Positions 1 to 6,154 are shown, counted from the first letter of the stretch. The stretch is DNA of 6,580 nt from Candidatus Solibacter sp. (GCA_017883345.1 JADGNT010000289.1:1-6580), one strand, 5' to 3'. Notes: a model not told the origin generated them from the sequence alone. A program made the numbers and translations.

Positions 1-858
1 CACCGGCGACACCGTGAACGGCGCAGCGTTGGAAGGGGCCACACCCGGGTCAGTGACGGTGAGAGGGAATGTCCCCGAGAGCGCGCGGAGTTCGGGAGTA
101 ATTGCCGCCTGAAGTTGGGTGGAACTGACATACGTCGTGTTGAGCGAGGTACCGGCCCAATTCATCACGGAGTGTGGAACAAATCCGGTTCCGGTCACGG
201 TCACCAGGAAGTACGCTCCGCCCGCATCCACCGGGTTGGGGGAAAGCGACGCGATCGTCGGCACGGCCAGGACGTCGAAGGTCAGGGAAGTAGCGGAGGT
301 GACCTCGTAGAGGGGTTCAGAGATCTGAATGCTGGCGGATTGGGCAGTGCTCAGCAATTCCGCGGGAATCACGGCGGTCAACTTTGTGGAATCCACAAAG
401 TTGGTGAAGATGACCGTCTGCTTGCCTGGGACGTTCCACAGCAGGACGTCCCCGGCCGTAAGACCGATCCCCGTCACCGTGATCGCGACCGCCGGGCCAC
501 CTGCCAATGCGGCACCCGGGCTGACGGTTCCCAGAACTGGCGAAATGTGAATCTGGCGCCCGTTGGAGACGGTGCCGTCCGGATTGGCCACCGTGAGGCT
601 CGGATGGCCGGAAAGGGCCCGCAACCCGGGTGTAATTTCGGCGCGGAGTTGGGCGGAACTGACAAATGTCGTGCTCAGTGCGGTCTCCGACAGTCTGGCG
701 ACCGCGCCGGAGACGAACCCGCTCCCGGTAATCGTCATCAGGAAAGCCGCTCCGCCCGCATCAATCGGGTCTGGCGACGCGCCCGTGATGACGGGCGGGG
801 TTGCCGCCGATGCGCCGGCGACGAGGATACAGGACAGCCAGAAGATGCGCGGACTCAT
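1..858 (-). CDS. Secreted IPT/TIG-repeat (Ig-fold) protein, N-terminal part, runs off the left edge
   Basis: The minus strand is open from the ATG at 858 to the window edge: 286 codons with no stop, so the C-terminus is missing. Residues 1-18 look like a Sec signal peptide (basic start MSPR, hydrophobic core, ASA before the likely cleavage). Three Ig-like units of about 89 residues follow, near 20-106, 107-197 and 198-286. Units 1 and 3 are close relatives: PDPIDAGG at 30-36 matches PNPVDAGG at 208-214, and TTFVSSAQL matches TTYVSSTQL. Each has the TIG pattern of a proline-rich entry strand, a T[IV]TG.G.F turn and an I-x-P-x-L-R segment. In Acidobacteria such repeats are common in secreted or surface proteins, often as stalks or binding modules. 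No catalytic domain is visible in this part, so substrate and role are unknown. A weak AAAGG (869-873) lies 10 bases before the ATG. It is divergent from the MBL gene across an 86-base gap. Confidence 0.85.
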   Translation of the reverse strand, partial: MSPRIFWLSCILVAGASAATPPVITGASPDPIDAGGAAFLMTITGSGFVSGAVARLSETALSTTFVSSAQLRAEITPGLRALSGHPSLTVANPDGTVSNGRQIHISPVLGTVSPGAALAGGPAVAITVTGIGLTAGDVLLWNVPGKQTVIFTNFVDSTKLTAVIPAELLSTAQSASIQISEPLYEVTSATSLTFDVLAVPTIASLSPNPVDAGGAYFLVTVTGTGFVPHSVMNWAGTSLNTTYVSSTQLQAAITPELRALSGTFPLTVTDPGVAPSNAAPFTVSPV

Positions 859-927
859 TGTTTCGCGGCCTTTAAGAACGTAGTCGGTCGAGCCCTCCGG
901 AAATCTCGGGAGTTTTTGCCGAACATC

Positions 928-936
928 TGGTATAGT
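928..936 (+). promoter_or_regulatory. Extended -10 promoter element (TGGTATAGT), likely leaderless start of the MBL gene
   Basis: TGGTATAGT contains the extended -10 signature TGn followed by TATAGT (5 of 6 matches to TATAAT). It ends 8 bases before the ATG at 945, so transcription would begin at or next to the start codon. No -35 match is present at a normal distance (about 907-913), which an extended -10 can tolerate. There is no Shine-Dalgarno sequence between it and the ATG. The leaderless reading is inferred from the spacing. Confidence 0.5.
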
Positions 937-944
937 ATCCGGAC

Positions 945-1805
945 ATGAGCCGCACCCTGCTAGCACGCCTTTCCGCCGCCGCCCTGCTCTCGACGGGCTG
1001 CTGGATCGCTTACACCCAAACCCAGGCGCAGCCTCCGAAACTCACTCTCAGTAAGGTCAAAGACGATCTATACATGATCGAGGGCGATGGCGGCAACGTC
1101 GCCGCGTATGTCACCAGCGAGGGCGTGATCCTGGTGGACGATAAATACGAGCAGGACCACGAAGGCATCGTGGCCCAAGTCAAGAGTGTGACCAGCCTGC
1201 CCGTGAAGTACATCCTCAGCACCCACTATCATGCCGATCACAGCGGCGGCAACGCCAAATTCCTGCCCACCGCCGAAATCATCTCGACGGCCAATGCCCG
1301 CATCAACATCATCAATCGCACACAGTCCAACGCCCCGCCCGGCGTGGCGGCGGCGCGCGTGACGTTCACCGAGGAGACCGCGGTGTTTTTGGGCGGCAAG
1401 GAAGTGCGCGCCCGATATTTCGGCCGCGGTCACACCAACGGCGACGCCATCGTCTATTTCCCCGCGCTCCGCACTATCCACACCGGCGATATGATGGCGG
1501 GCACGACTCCCCTGATCGACTACCCCGGCGGCGGCAGCGTCGTGGAGTGGGTCAAAACTCTCGACGCCACCATGAAGCTGGATTTCGACACGGTGATCCC
1601 TGGCCATGGCGCCGTGACCACCAAAGCGGGGCTGCTCAACTACCGCAACAACGTCGACAAACTGCGCGCACGCGCGGCGGGACTAATCCGCGAGGGCAAG
1701 AGCCAGGAAGACGTCGCCAAGGTGATGACCGCCGAGTTCGGATGGGGCCCGACTAGCCTCCAGATGCAATGGAGTCTGCCGGGAATGATGACGGAGCTGA
1801 AGTAG
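945..1805 (+). CDS. Exported metallo-beta-lactamase-fold hydrolase
   Basis: This is a complete 286-residue protein. An export signal (hydrophobic residues about 5-18, likely Sec cleavage near TQA at 26-28) leads into an MBL fold. The metal ligands are all visible: H94-x-H96-x-D98-H99 within STHYHADHSGGN, H163 in GRGHTNGD, D182 in HTGDMM, and H221 in PGHG. This supports a dinuclear metal hydrolase acting outside the cytoplasm. The bridging position is Asp (HTGD) rather than the Cys of B1/B2 beta-lactamases, so it resembles the broad glyoxalase-II/quinoprotein-relay-like MBL hydrolases more than a true antibiotic-resistance enzyme. Substrate cannot be read from sequence. A Cys at 19 (STGC) is a poor lipobox because position -3 is Ser, so lipoprotein processing is possible but less likely. 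The C-terminal helix (about 235-265) is charged. The gene appears to be a single unit, divergent from the IPT/TIG gene and convergent with the kinase. Confidence 0.92.
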   Translation: MSRTLLARLSAAALLSTGCWIAYTQTQAQPPKLTLSKVKDDLYMIEGDGGNVAAYVTSEGVILVDDKYEQDHEGIVAQVKSVTSLPVKYILSTHYHADHSGGNAKFLPTAEIISTANARINIINRTQSNAPPGVAAARVTFTEETAVFLGGKEVRARYFGRGHTNGDAIVYFPALRTIHTGDMMAGTTPLIDYPGGGSVVEWVKTLDATMKLDFDTVIPGHGAVTTKAGLLNYRNNVDKLRARAAGLIREGKSQEDVAKVMTAEFGWGPTSLQMQWSLPGMMTELK

Positions 1806-1814
1806 GACAGGCCT

Positions 1815-1884
1815 GGGACTGACAAGACTGCCATGAATTTCTGGCTGACTTTGCCGGAAATTCGCTGGCAGTCCTGTCTGTCCC
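1815..1884. terminator. Long two-stage hairpin between convergent genes, probable bidirectional terminator
   Basis: The outer arms 1815-1833 and 1866-1884 pair over 17 of 19 positions (mismatches at the 6th and 11th). On the minus-strand transcript the second mismatch becomes a G-U wobble. Inside, GAATTTC (1835-1841) pairs perfectly with GAAATTC (1857-1863). This inner stem extends through a T-G wobble and GGC/GCC (1843-1845 with 1853-1855) to a 7-base loop. The total is about 28 base pairs. The hairpin starts 9 bases after the MBL stop codon and ends 9 bases before the kinase stop codon, so it serves both genes symmetrically. No U-tract follows on either strand, so it is not a textbook intrinsic terminator. 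It could also be a small palindromic mobile repeat. Confidence 0.6.
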
Positions 1885-1893
1885 CGGGTCCTT

Positions 1894-3672
1894 CTACCTC
1901 TTCACCGCCACCGTCTGATCCCCGTCGAAGTACGCCAGGTACGTACTCCCCGCCGGCGCCAGCGACTCCTTCCCGCGATGCCCCGGCGGTTCGATGTTTT
2001 TTTCGTTCTTATCCGAGCTTTTTCCCGGGGCCGCCTTCACCTTAAGCTTCGTCCCGTCCACCGCGTCCGCCGCAATCAGCCGGAACATCGGCTTGCCCCC
2101 GCGCCGCAGAATGTTCTTCTTACCCAGCGCCAGCACCTCGCCCGTCACCGCGGCGCCCTTGGCGATCACCACCGCGCCGTTCACCTGATAATCCTTCGCC
2201 GCCTGGAAGTGCAGCGCCAGGCCCTCCGCGGGATCGTTCGGCACGTCCTCCATCAGCGCGATCTCGAACCGCACGCCGTCCATCAACACCACCGCCCGGG
2301 TGGCCGCCGCCGCCGCCGCCTTGCCCGCCGGATTGCGCATGGCCTCGATCACAGACGCCGGCACATCGCTCTTCGAAAGCTTGATGATCTCCTGTGTCGA
2401 AAGATCGAACTCCGTCTTCGACGCCCGTATGTGGCCGATGATCACCGCCGCCGGCACCTCCGCCCCCACCATCTCGAGGATGCTCTGATTGGTGAGCACG
2501 CTGGCCCCCTTCTTCTCCGGCTCCGGCGCGCGCGGCGCTGCCGGCGCCGCGGGCGAGGTCTCTATGGACAGCCCGGGAATTTCCACGCCGCGTTGGGTGA
2601 TTCGCACGTTTCTCGACGACCGGCCGCACGTTCCCCAATACGCGAAACTCAGCCCGATCGCGATCCAGATCCACTTGCTGCGCCGCTTCCGCGGCCTCTC
2701 CACCGGCGCCACCACCGGCGACGGCGCTTGTGAGGACTCCCGCGGCGGCTGCCACGCCGGCGCTTGCGACACCGGCCTTCCCAGCGGCGGCACGAACCCC
2801 GGATTGCTGATCGCGCCCGAATCGAACTTCGCCTTCTGCGCCGCCAGCACCGTGTACATCGCCTCCGTGCTCTGCCAGCGGTCCTTGGGGTCCTTGCGCA
2901 GCGCTAGCGTAATGATCTCCACCACTTCCGGCGGTACGTCCGGCACCAGTTCCGCAATCGGCTTGACCTCGTCGCGCAGAATCGCCGTCAGCGTGGTGAT
3001 CGTCGAGTCGCCCTGGAATGCCTTCGTCCCCGTCAGCATCTCGTACATCACCACGCCGAACGAGAAAATGTCGCTCCGCGCGTCCACCTTCTTGCCCTGC
3101 GCCTGCTCCGGCGACATGTACGCCACCGTCCCCAGAATCGAGCCTTCCATGGTCAGCGGCGCCGCCCCGATGGTCTGCGTCTCGTCGGTCAGTTCCGTCG
3201 CCACGTTGATCTTCGCCAGGCCGAAATCCAGGATCTTCACCAGCCCCGAATCCGTCACCATCACGTTGCCCGGCTTGAGGTCGCGGTGGACAATCCCCGC
3301 CGCGTGCGCCGCGCGCAACGCATCCGCCATCTGCGTGCTGTATTGCAGCGTCTTGGCCACGCCCACGCCGCCCGGCGGAATCAAATCGGCCAGCGTTTTT
3401 CCCGACACCAGCTCCATCACCATATACTCGGAGTCGCCCTCCGACACAATGTCGTAGATGGTGATGATGTTGGGGTGATTCAGTCCGGAAGCCGCCTGCG
3501 CCTCCTGAATGAACCGCCGCCGCCGGTCCGTATCGCCCGCGCTGGCATTGGTCAGCGCCTTAATCGCGACCATGCGATTCAGCCGCGCGTCCTGGGCCTT
3601 ATAAATATCGCCCATTCCGCCGGCGCCCAGCTTCTCAATAACTTGGTAATGCGAAATCGTCCGACCGATCAC
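1894..3672 (-). CDS. Transmembrane Ser/Thr protein kinase (PknB type) with C-terminal sensor-like region
   Basis: This is a complete 592-residue Hanks-type kinase with a GTG start. The kinase domain spans about residues 9-270: glycine loop LGAGGMG (15-21), VAIK with K38, alpha-C glutamate E57, catalytic loop HRDLKPGN (129-136, D131), DFG (149-151), and the SPE form of the APE motif (187-189). All catalytic residues are present, so it should be active and autophosphorylate. A Pro/Ser-rich linker (about 285-325) and a basic stretch RPRKRRSK (326-333) precede one short membrane span (about 334-347). The C-terminal half should therefore lie outside the cytoplasm. It holds a two-fold helical motif (I398-I411 and I429-I442, both with VPAxVI) and a beta-rich domain (about 460-590) with the GAAVTGEVLALGKK pattern. 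Ligand and targets are unknown. The GTG start gives the family's usual N-terminus; no good Shine-Dalgarno sequence is seen. It is a single-gene unit, convergent with the MBL gene. Confidence 0.95.
   Translation of the reverse strand: MIGRTISHYQVIEKLGAGGMGDIYKAQDARLNRMVAIKALTNASAGDTDRRRRFIQEAQAASGLNHPNIITIYDIVSEGDSEYMVMELVSGKTLADLIPPGGVGVAKTLQYSTQMADALRAAHAAGIVHRDLKPGNVMVTDSGLVKILDFGLAKINVATELTDETQTIGAAPLTMEGSILGTVAYMSPEQAQGKKVDARSDIFSFGVVMYEMLTGTKAFQGDSTITTLTAILRDEVKPIAELVPDVPPEVVEIITLALRKDPKDRWQSTEAMYTVLAAQKAKFDSGAISNPGFVPPLGRPVSQAPAWQPPRESSQAPSPVVAPVERPRKRRSKWIWIAIGLSFAYWGTCGRSSRNVRITQRGVEIPGLSIETSPAAPAAPRAPEPEKKGASVLTNQSILEMVGAEVPAAVIIGHIRASKTEFDLSTQEIIKLSKSDVPASVIEAMRNPAGKAAAAAATRAVVLMDGVRFEIALMEDVPNDPAEGLALHFQAAKDYQVNGAVVIAKGAAVTGEVLALGKKNILRRGGKPMFRLIAADAVDGTKLKVKAAPGKSSDKNEKNIEPPGHRGKESLAPAGSTYLAYFDGDQTVAVKR
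2303..2320. repeat. (GCC)6 trinucleotide run inside the kinase gene
   Basis: There are six perfect GCC units on the plus strand. On the coding (minus) strand they are GGC repeats read in the Ala frame and encode most of the alanine run at kinase residues 452-457. The run lies in the linker before the C-terminal beta-rich domain. Slippage by whole units would only change linker length. Confidence 0.7.
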
Positions 3673-3678
3673 AAACCT

Positions 3679-3707
3679 AGTTTGTCACGCCACTAGTGCG
3701 ACCGCAA
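3679..3707 (-). promoter_or_regulatory. Candidate promoter of the kinase gene
   Basis: On the minus strand TTGCGG (3702-3707) is followed after 17 bases by CAAACT (3679-3684), and then 6 bases later by the GTG start at 3672. Each hexamer matches the sigma70 consensus at only 3 of 6 positions, but the spacing is ideal and the -10 position again implies a transcript starting at or near the start codon. The perfect 8-base palindrome CACTAGTG (3691-3698) lies in the spacer and could be an operator. The call is tentative. Confidence 0.3.
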
Positions 3708-3720
3708 ATCCGTGCGAGCT

Positions 3721-3826
3721 CTCCACTTGCATCCGTGGAGCGACCTTCAGGTTGCCACGTCGGCGTCCTGGCCGACGTTCTTCGAAGAATGCCGGTACGA
3801 ATACCGTCATGGCAGGCGGGACGCCT
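3721..3826. repeat. Cluster of five small palindromes, REP-like intergenic element
   Basis: Five inverted repeats follow one another: CTCCAC/GTGGAG (3721-3726, 3735-3740, 8-base loop), ACGTCGGC/GCCGACGT (3757-3764, 3771-3778, 6-base loop), the 12-base perfect palindrome TTCTTCGAAGAA (3778-3789), CGGTA/TACCG (3793-3797, 3802-3806, loop CGAA), and AGGCG/CGCCT (3814-3818, 3822-3826, 3-base loop). This density exceeds what one terminator needs and resembles extragenic palindromic repeats. It lies between two same-strand genes, just after the DUF1080-PHP stop codon, so it may also end or stabilise that transcript. The edge overlaps the end of that gene closely. The minus strand also holds a 41-codon open frame (3810 to 3685) across the element, which I take as fortuitous. 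Confidence 0.55.
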
Positions 3827-3829
3827 ACG

Positions 3830-5299
3830 CTACAATCGCAACAGATCGCCCTTGCGCTCCGTCGCTTTCGGCCACCACGCTCCCGGCACGAAGAAATCCT
3901 GCCACCCCAGCCGGCATTCGTCGATCATCTTCAGCCCGTACTCGCTGCGCCCCAAATCGTTCGGCCCCGTGTTGTTCGTGCCGAAGCTGAATTTGCAGCC
4001 CGCCGCCTTCGCCAGCTTGACGAACGGCGCCCCCGGCAGCTTGTAGCGGTCGTTCAACTCGATCGCCACATGGTTGCGCGCCGCCGCGTCCACCACCTGC
4101 TGCATCCTCGCCACGGTCCACAGCTTGTCGTAGTCCTTGGCCAGTTGGTCCGGAATGTAGGTCGGGTTCACGTAGATATCGATCGGCTCGTGTTCCAGAA
4201 TCCCCACCGCGCGCTCCACCAGCGTGTCCATGAACTCCTGCGCGTCCGCGATCACCCCCACCTCATCGGCCATCCACGTCCGCATGCGCTTGCCGCGGCG
4301 ATCCGTCCACGTCATCGAATCCGTGAAGATGTAGTCGAAGAGCCCCGCCGCCTTGCGCGTGATCATCTGCATCCACTCGCGCCCCTCGGCCTGCATGGCG
4401 ATGAAGCACGGCTGCCCCTTCATGCTCTCGTAGAATGCGATCACCCCCGCGTCGCTCTCGATGGGGAATCCCTTGCCGCAGTTGACCGCGATCCCGTACC
4501 CGATGCCGTCGCGCCGCGACCGCGCCAGCGCCTGCTCGAGCGTGAGCCCGAGTTTCAGATGGACGTGGTAATCCACCATCGGATAATTATTCCGCCCCAC
4601 ATCGATGATCTTGCGGAACGTCGCGTCCACCACCGGCGCTACCGCCCCCGGCGCCGTCGCATCGTCCGCCAGCGGACGCACGCGGATGCTTCGGAAGCGC
4701 GCCACACTCCCTGGATTGTGGCCTTGCAGCGCGAACGTGCCGCGGTCCAGGAAGCGCCCCGTTTCCGGGCCTGCGGGAATCACCGGCGGCGTGGGCTCGG
4801 TGTAGTCCACCACCAGCATGCCGTCCAGCCGCACCTGCACGTTCTTGCCGCGCACCAGCACGTGCATCTTGAACCACTGGCCGTCGTTGATCAGTTGCTT
4901 GTACACATTGCGCAGCCCGTACAGCGACCCCGTCTTCTTGCGCTCGCGATACGTCCCCTCGCCCCCGGCCGTGTTATTGATTTGGACCTCGAAGCCCTTC
5001 GTCGGGAAGCCGGTCTCCTGGTACGCCGTGTGAAAGTAGACCCCCGAGTTGCACGCCGTTTGCGCCAGCGCCTCCACTTCGAGCTCGAAGTTCTTGAAAT
5101 CCCGCCCCGTATAAAACAGGTGCGACCGCGCCCCGTCCGCCACAATCTGCCCGTCGCGGACACTCCAGGCGTCCTTGTGTTCGCTGGGACGCCACCCGTC
5201 CAGATTCTTCCCGTTGAACAACGGGATCCACGCCTCGTCCGCCGCCAACAACGGCAACGAGGCTAGTCCGCCCACAAACGCCCGCCGCGAAAGTTTCAC
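3830..5299 (-). CDS. Tat-exported 3-keto-disaccharide hydrolase (DUF1080) domain fused to a PHP-like metallohydrolase domain
   Basis: The protein has 489 residues from the GTG at 5299. This start gives MKLSRRAFVGGLASLPLLAA, a classic twin-arginine signal; a GTG at 5329 would add ten residues without benefit and would overlap the -10 box. Residues about 24-210 form the DUF1080/3-keto-disaccharide hydrolase domain (concanavalin-like beta sandwich), shown by WIPLFNGKNLDGW, NSGVYFHT, GFEVQINN, TGSLYGL and GTFALQGHNPG. The family cleaves 3-keto-glycosides or lies in carbohydrate-uptake contexts. Residues about 237-470 resemble a PHP-type hydrolase: VDYHVH (242-247), QAEGRE (303-308), VAIELNDR (411-418) and FSFGTNNTGPND (437-448). 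Several canonical PHP histidines are not where expected, so the metal site may be reduced. Both domains should act outside the cytoplasm. The TAG stop is immediately followed by a palindromic repeat. Substrate is unknown; a saccharide or glycoside is inferred. Confidence 0.88.
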   Translation of the reverse strand: MKLSRRAFVGGLASLPLLAADEAWIPLFNGKNLDGWRPSEHKDAWSVRDGQIVADGARSHLFYTGRDFKNFELEVEALAQTACNSGVYFHTAYQETGFPTKGFEVQINNTAGGEGTYRERKKTGSLYGLRNVYKQLINDGQWFKMHVLVRGKNVQVRLDGMLVVDYTEPTPPVIPAGPETGRFLDRGTFALQGHNPGSVARFRSIRVRPLADDATAPGAVAPVVDATFRKIIDVGRNNYPMVDYHVHLKLGLTLEQALARSRRDGIGYGIAVNCGKGFPIESDAGVIAFYESMKGQPCFIAMQAEGREWMQMITRKAAGLFDYIFTDSMTWTDRRGKRMRTWMADEVGVIADAQEFMDTLVERAVGILEHEPIDIYVNPTYIPDQLAKDYDKLWTVARMQQVVDAAARNHVAIELNDRYKLPGAPFVKLAKAAGCKFSFGTNNTGPNDLGRSEYGLKMIDECRLGWQDFFVPGAWWPKATERKGDLLRL

Positions 5300-5305
5300 A
5301 GATAC

Positions 5306-5311
5306 AGTATA
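5306..5311 (-). promoter_or_regulatory. -10 box (TATACT), likely leaderless start of the DUF1080-PHP gene
   Basis: TATACT matches the sigma70 -10 consensus at 5 of 6 positions and ends 6 bases before the GTG at 5299. Transcription would begin at about the start codon. No convincing -35 hexamer lies 16-18 bases upstream, and there is no Shine-Dalgarno sequence. The box would sit inside the coding sequence if the upstream GTG at 5329 were used, which favours the 5299 start. Confidence 0.45.
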
Positions 5312-5342
5312 TGTCCAAGAGGCAACCACGGAGCAGGTCGCC

Positions 5343-5367
5343 GCTAAACGTGGATCGGCGCGTTAGC
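5343..5367 (-). terminator. Weak hairpin after the zeta-toxin-like gene
   Basis: GCTAAACG (5343-5350) pairs with CGTTAGC (5361-5367) with one bulged base and a 10-base loop. It begins directly after the TAG stop of the zeta-toxin-like gene on the minus strand. There is no U-tract and the stem is short, so it may only be a transcript end signal or chance. Confidence 0.25.
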
Positions 5368-5369
5368 AG

Positions 5370-5948
5370 CTAGGGCAAATCGAGTACCTGGGCAAGCCAG
5401 TCCGGCGGGTCCTCCACCAGGAAGCGGATGACATTCTTCTCCGTCTCCATGAGGAGCTTCGGTGGTCCGCCGACTGCGGAATTGTCGTACACCCAAAGGT
5501 CATCCATCTCGGCCACTGCTCGAGGCAGATTCCCAAGGCTCGATTGGTAGATTCGCCGAAGGGTCGCTTCCGAAGCGCAGTGTCCTCCGGCGTCTGCCCG
5601 GATCTTGATGCGATCCAAGTGCATGGCGAAGTCCTTCACGGCGAGGTAGCGCATCTCGGTTAGGAATCCAGCCGCCTTGGCAGAGCGCGCCTGTTCGAAC
5701 GTAACATCGCTACGCAACGTTGTCTCAATCGCGAAGCTGCTTCGCGTCTCAATACAGTCCGAAACAAAGGCCTCGAACTCCCGGTTGACGACCCTGCGGA
5801 TATCGGTCGGGATGCCGAGGTATGAGCCATTCAGCTCGGCGGCGCGGTCATCTGCGTTGAAGTGTGCGACTCCAAAGCTCGCGACAGGGAAAATGGAAGA
5901 CTTGCCGCCCCCGGGGGGACCGGCGACCACGATCATCGTGGGAACCAT
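5370..5948 (-). CDS. Zeta-toxin-like P-loop kinase
   Basis: This is a 192-residue protein with Walker A GPPGGGKSS (10-18, K16), then FNADD (30-34, where zeta toxins carry the substrate-side Asp), FAIETTLRS (72-80), an Arg-rich helix around LRRIYQSSLGNL (130-141) and VYDNS (153-157). The order and spacing fit the zeta-toxin/COG4185 group of small nucleotide-binding proteins. The best-known members phosphorylate UDP-N-acetylglucosamine and block cell-wall synthesis. The key residues look intact, so it may be active. It is cytoplasmic, with no signal peptide. Its ATG shares one base with the TGA stop of the small upstream gene (TGATG at 5946-5950), pointing to translational coupling. Third codon positions are clearly more mixed than in neighbouring genes, which suggests separate acquisition. 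An alternative is a housekeeping-type nucleotide kinase of the same family that is not a toxin. Confidence 0.85.
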   Translation of the reverse strand: MVPTMIVVAGPPGGGKSSIFPVASFGVAHFNADDRAAELNGSYLGIPTDIRRVVNREFEAFVSDCIETRSSFAIETTLRSDVTFEQARSAKAAGFLTEMRYLAVKDFAMHLDRIKIRADAGGHCASEATLRRIYQSSLGNLPRAVAEMDDLWVYDNSAVGGPPKLLMETEKNVIRFLVEDPPDWLAQVLDLP

Positions 5949-6154
5949 CAGCCGCCGTAATCGCGATCCTGGCCGTCCCGCATGTCGGCGGGAAGGTCGG
6001 TTCGAATTCTGTGTCCTTCGGCGTCGATGACCTCCGCGCGGCGCAGACGCTCCGCCACGTCCTTCGCCCGCTGGACAGCAGCCGAATAATGCGGATCCGC
6101 CTTCGGCTTCTGACTCCTGGCTTTCGGAACTGGAATCGTCTTCACTGGTCCCAT
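5948..6154 (-). CDS. Small charged protein upstream of the zeta-like kinase, candidate antitoxin
   Basis: The protein has 68 residues from the ATG at 6154. A GTG at 6235 in the same frame would give 95 residues; neither start has a clear Shine-Dalgarno sequence. I prefer the ATG because MGPVKTIPVPKAR is a plausible N-terminus and the extra 27 residues look unrelated. The middle is a likely amphipathic helix (about 24-42, AAVQRAKDVAERLRRAEV). The C-terminus has EGHRIRTDLPADMRDGQDRD, ending in Gly-Gly. I recognise the RTDLPxDMRxGxDRD ending as typical of small proteins next to zeta-like kinases, but this is from memory. Its stop overlaps the start of the kinase by one base, so the two are made together, as in antitoxin-toxin operons. 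It is not similar to the classical epsilon antitoxin. The antitoxin function is inferred from position and size. Confidence 0.7.
   Translation of the reverse strand: MGPVKTIPVPKARSQKPKADPHYSAAVQRAKDVAERLRRAEVIDAEGHRIRTDLPADMRDGQDRDYGG

Noticed and set aside
115..948. A 277-codon plus-strand open frame opposite the IPT/TIG gene
   Set aside because: It has Arg/Gly/Asp-rich shadow composition and overlaps the start of the MBL gene, while the minus strand encodes a signal peptide and recognisable repeats.
1068..1607. A 179-codon minus-strand frame opposite the MBL gene
   Set aside because: It is His/Gly/Ala-rich shadow translation; the plus strand carries the full MBL ligand set.
945..1805. True beta-lactamase (antibiotic resistance) identity for the MBL protein
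   Set aside because: The HTGD motif has Asp where B1/B2 enzymes need Cys, and nothing else points to beta-lactam hydrolysis. A generic MBL hydrolase is the safer call.
1978..3457. Plus-strand open frames (1978-2733 and 2489-3457) opposite the kinase
   Set aside because: They are antisense shadows of a gene with intact kinase motifs; neither has recognisable motifs.
3721..3826. CRISPR array
   Set aside because: The palindromes differ from one another and there are no equal-length repeats with unique spacers.
3752..5266. A 504-codon plus-strand open frame opposite the DUF1080-PHP gene
   Set aside because: Its translation is dominated by Arg, His, Pro and Leu, with no domain or signal. It mirrors the GC-biased codons of the real gene on the other strand.
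5300..5369. Single operon of the toxin-antitoxin-like pair and the DUF1080-PHP gene
   Set aside because: They are on the same strand with a 70-base gap, but the fusion gene has its own -10 box at the start codon, a weak hairpin lies between, and codon use differs.
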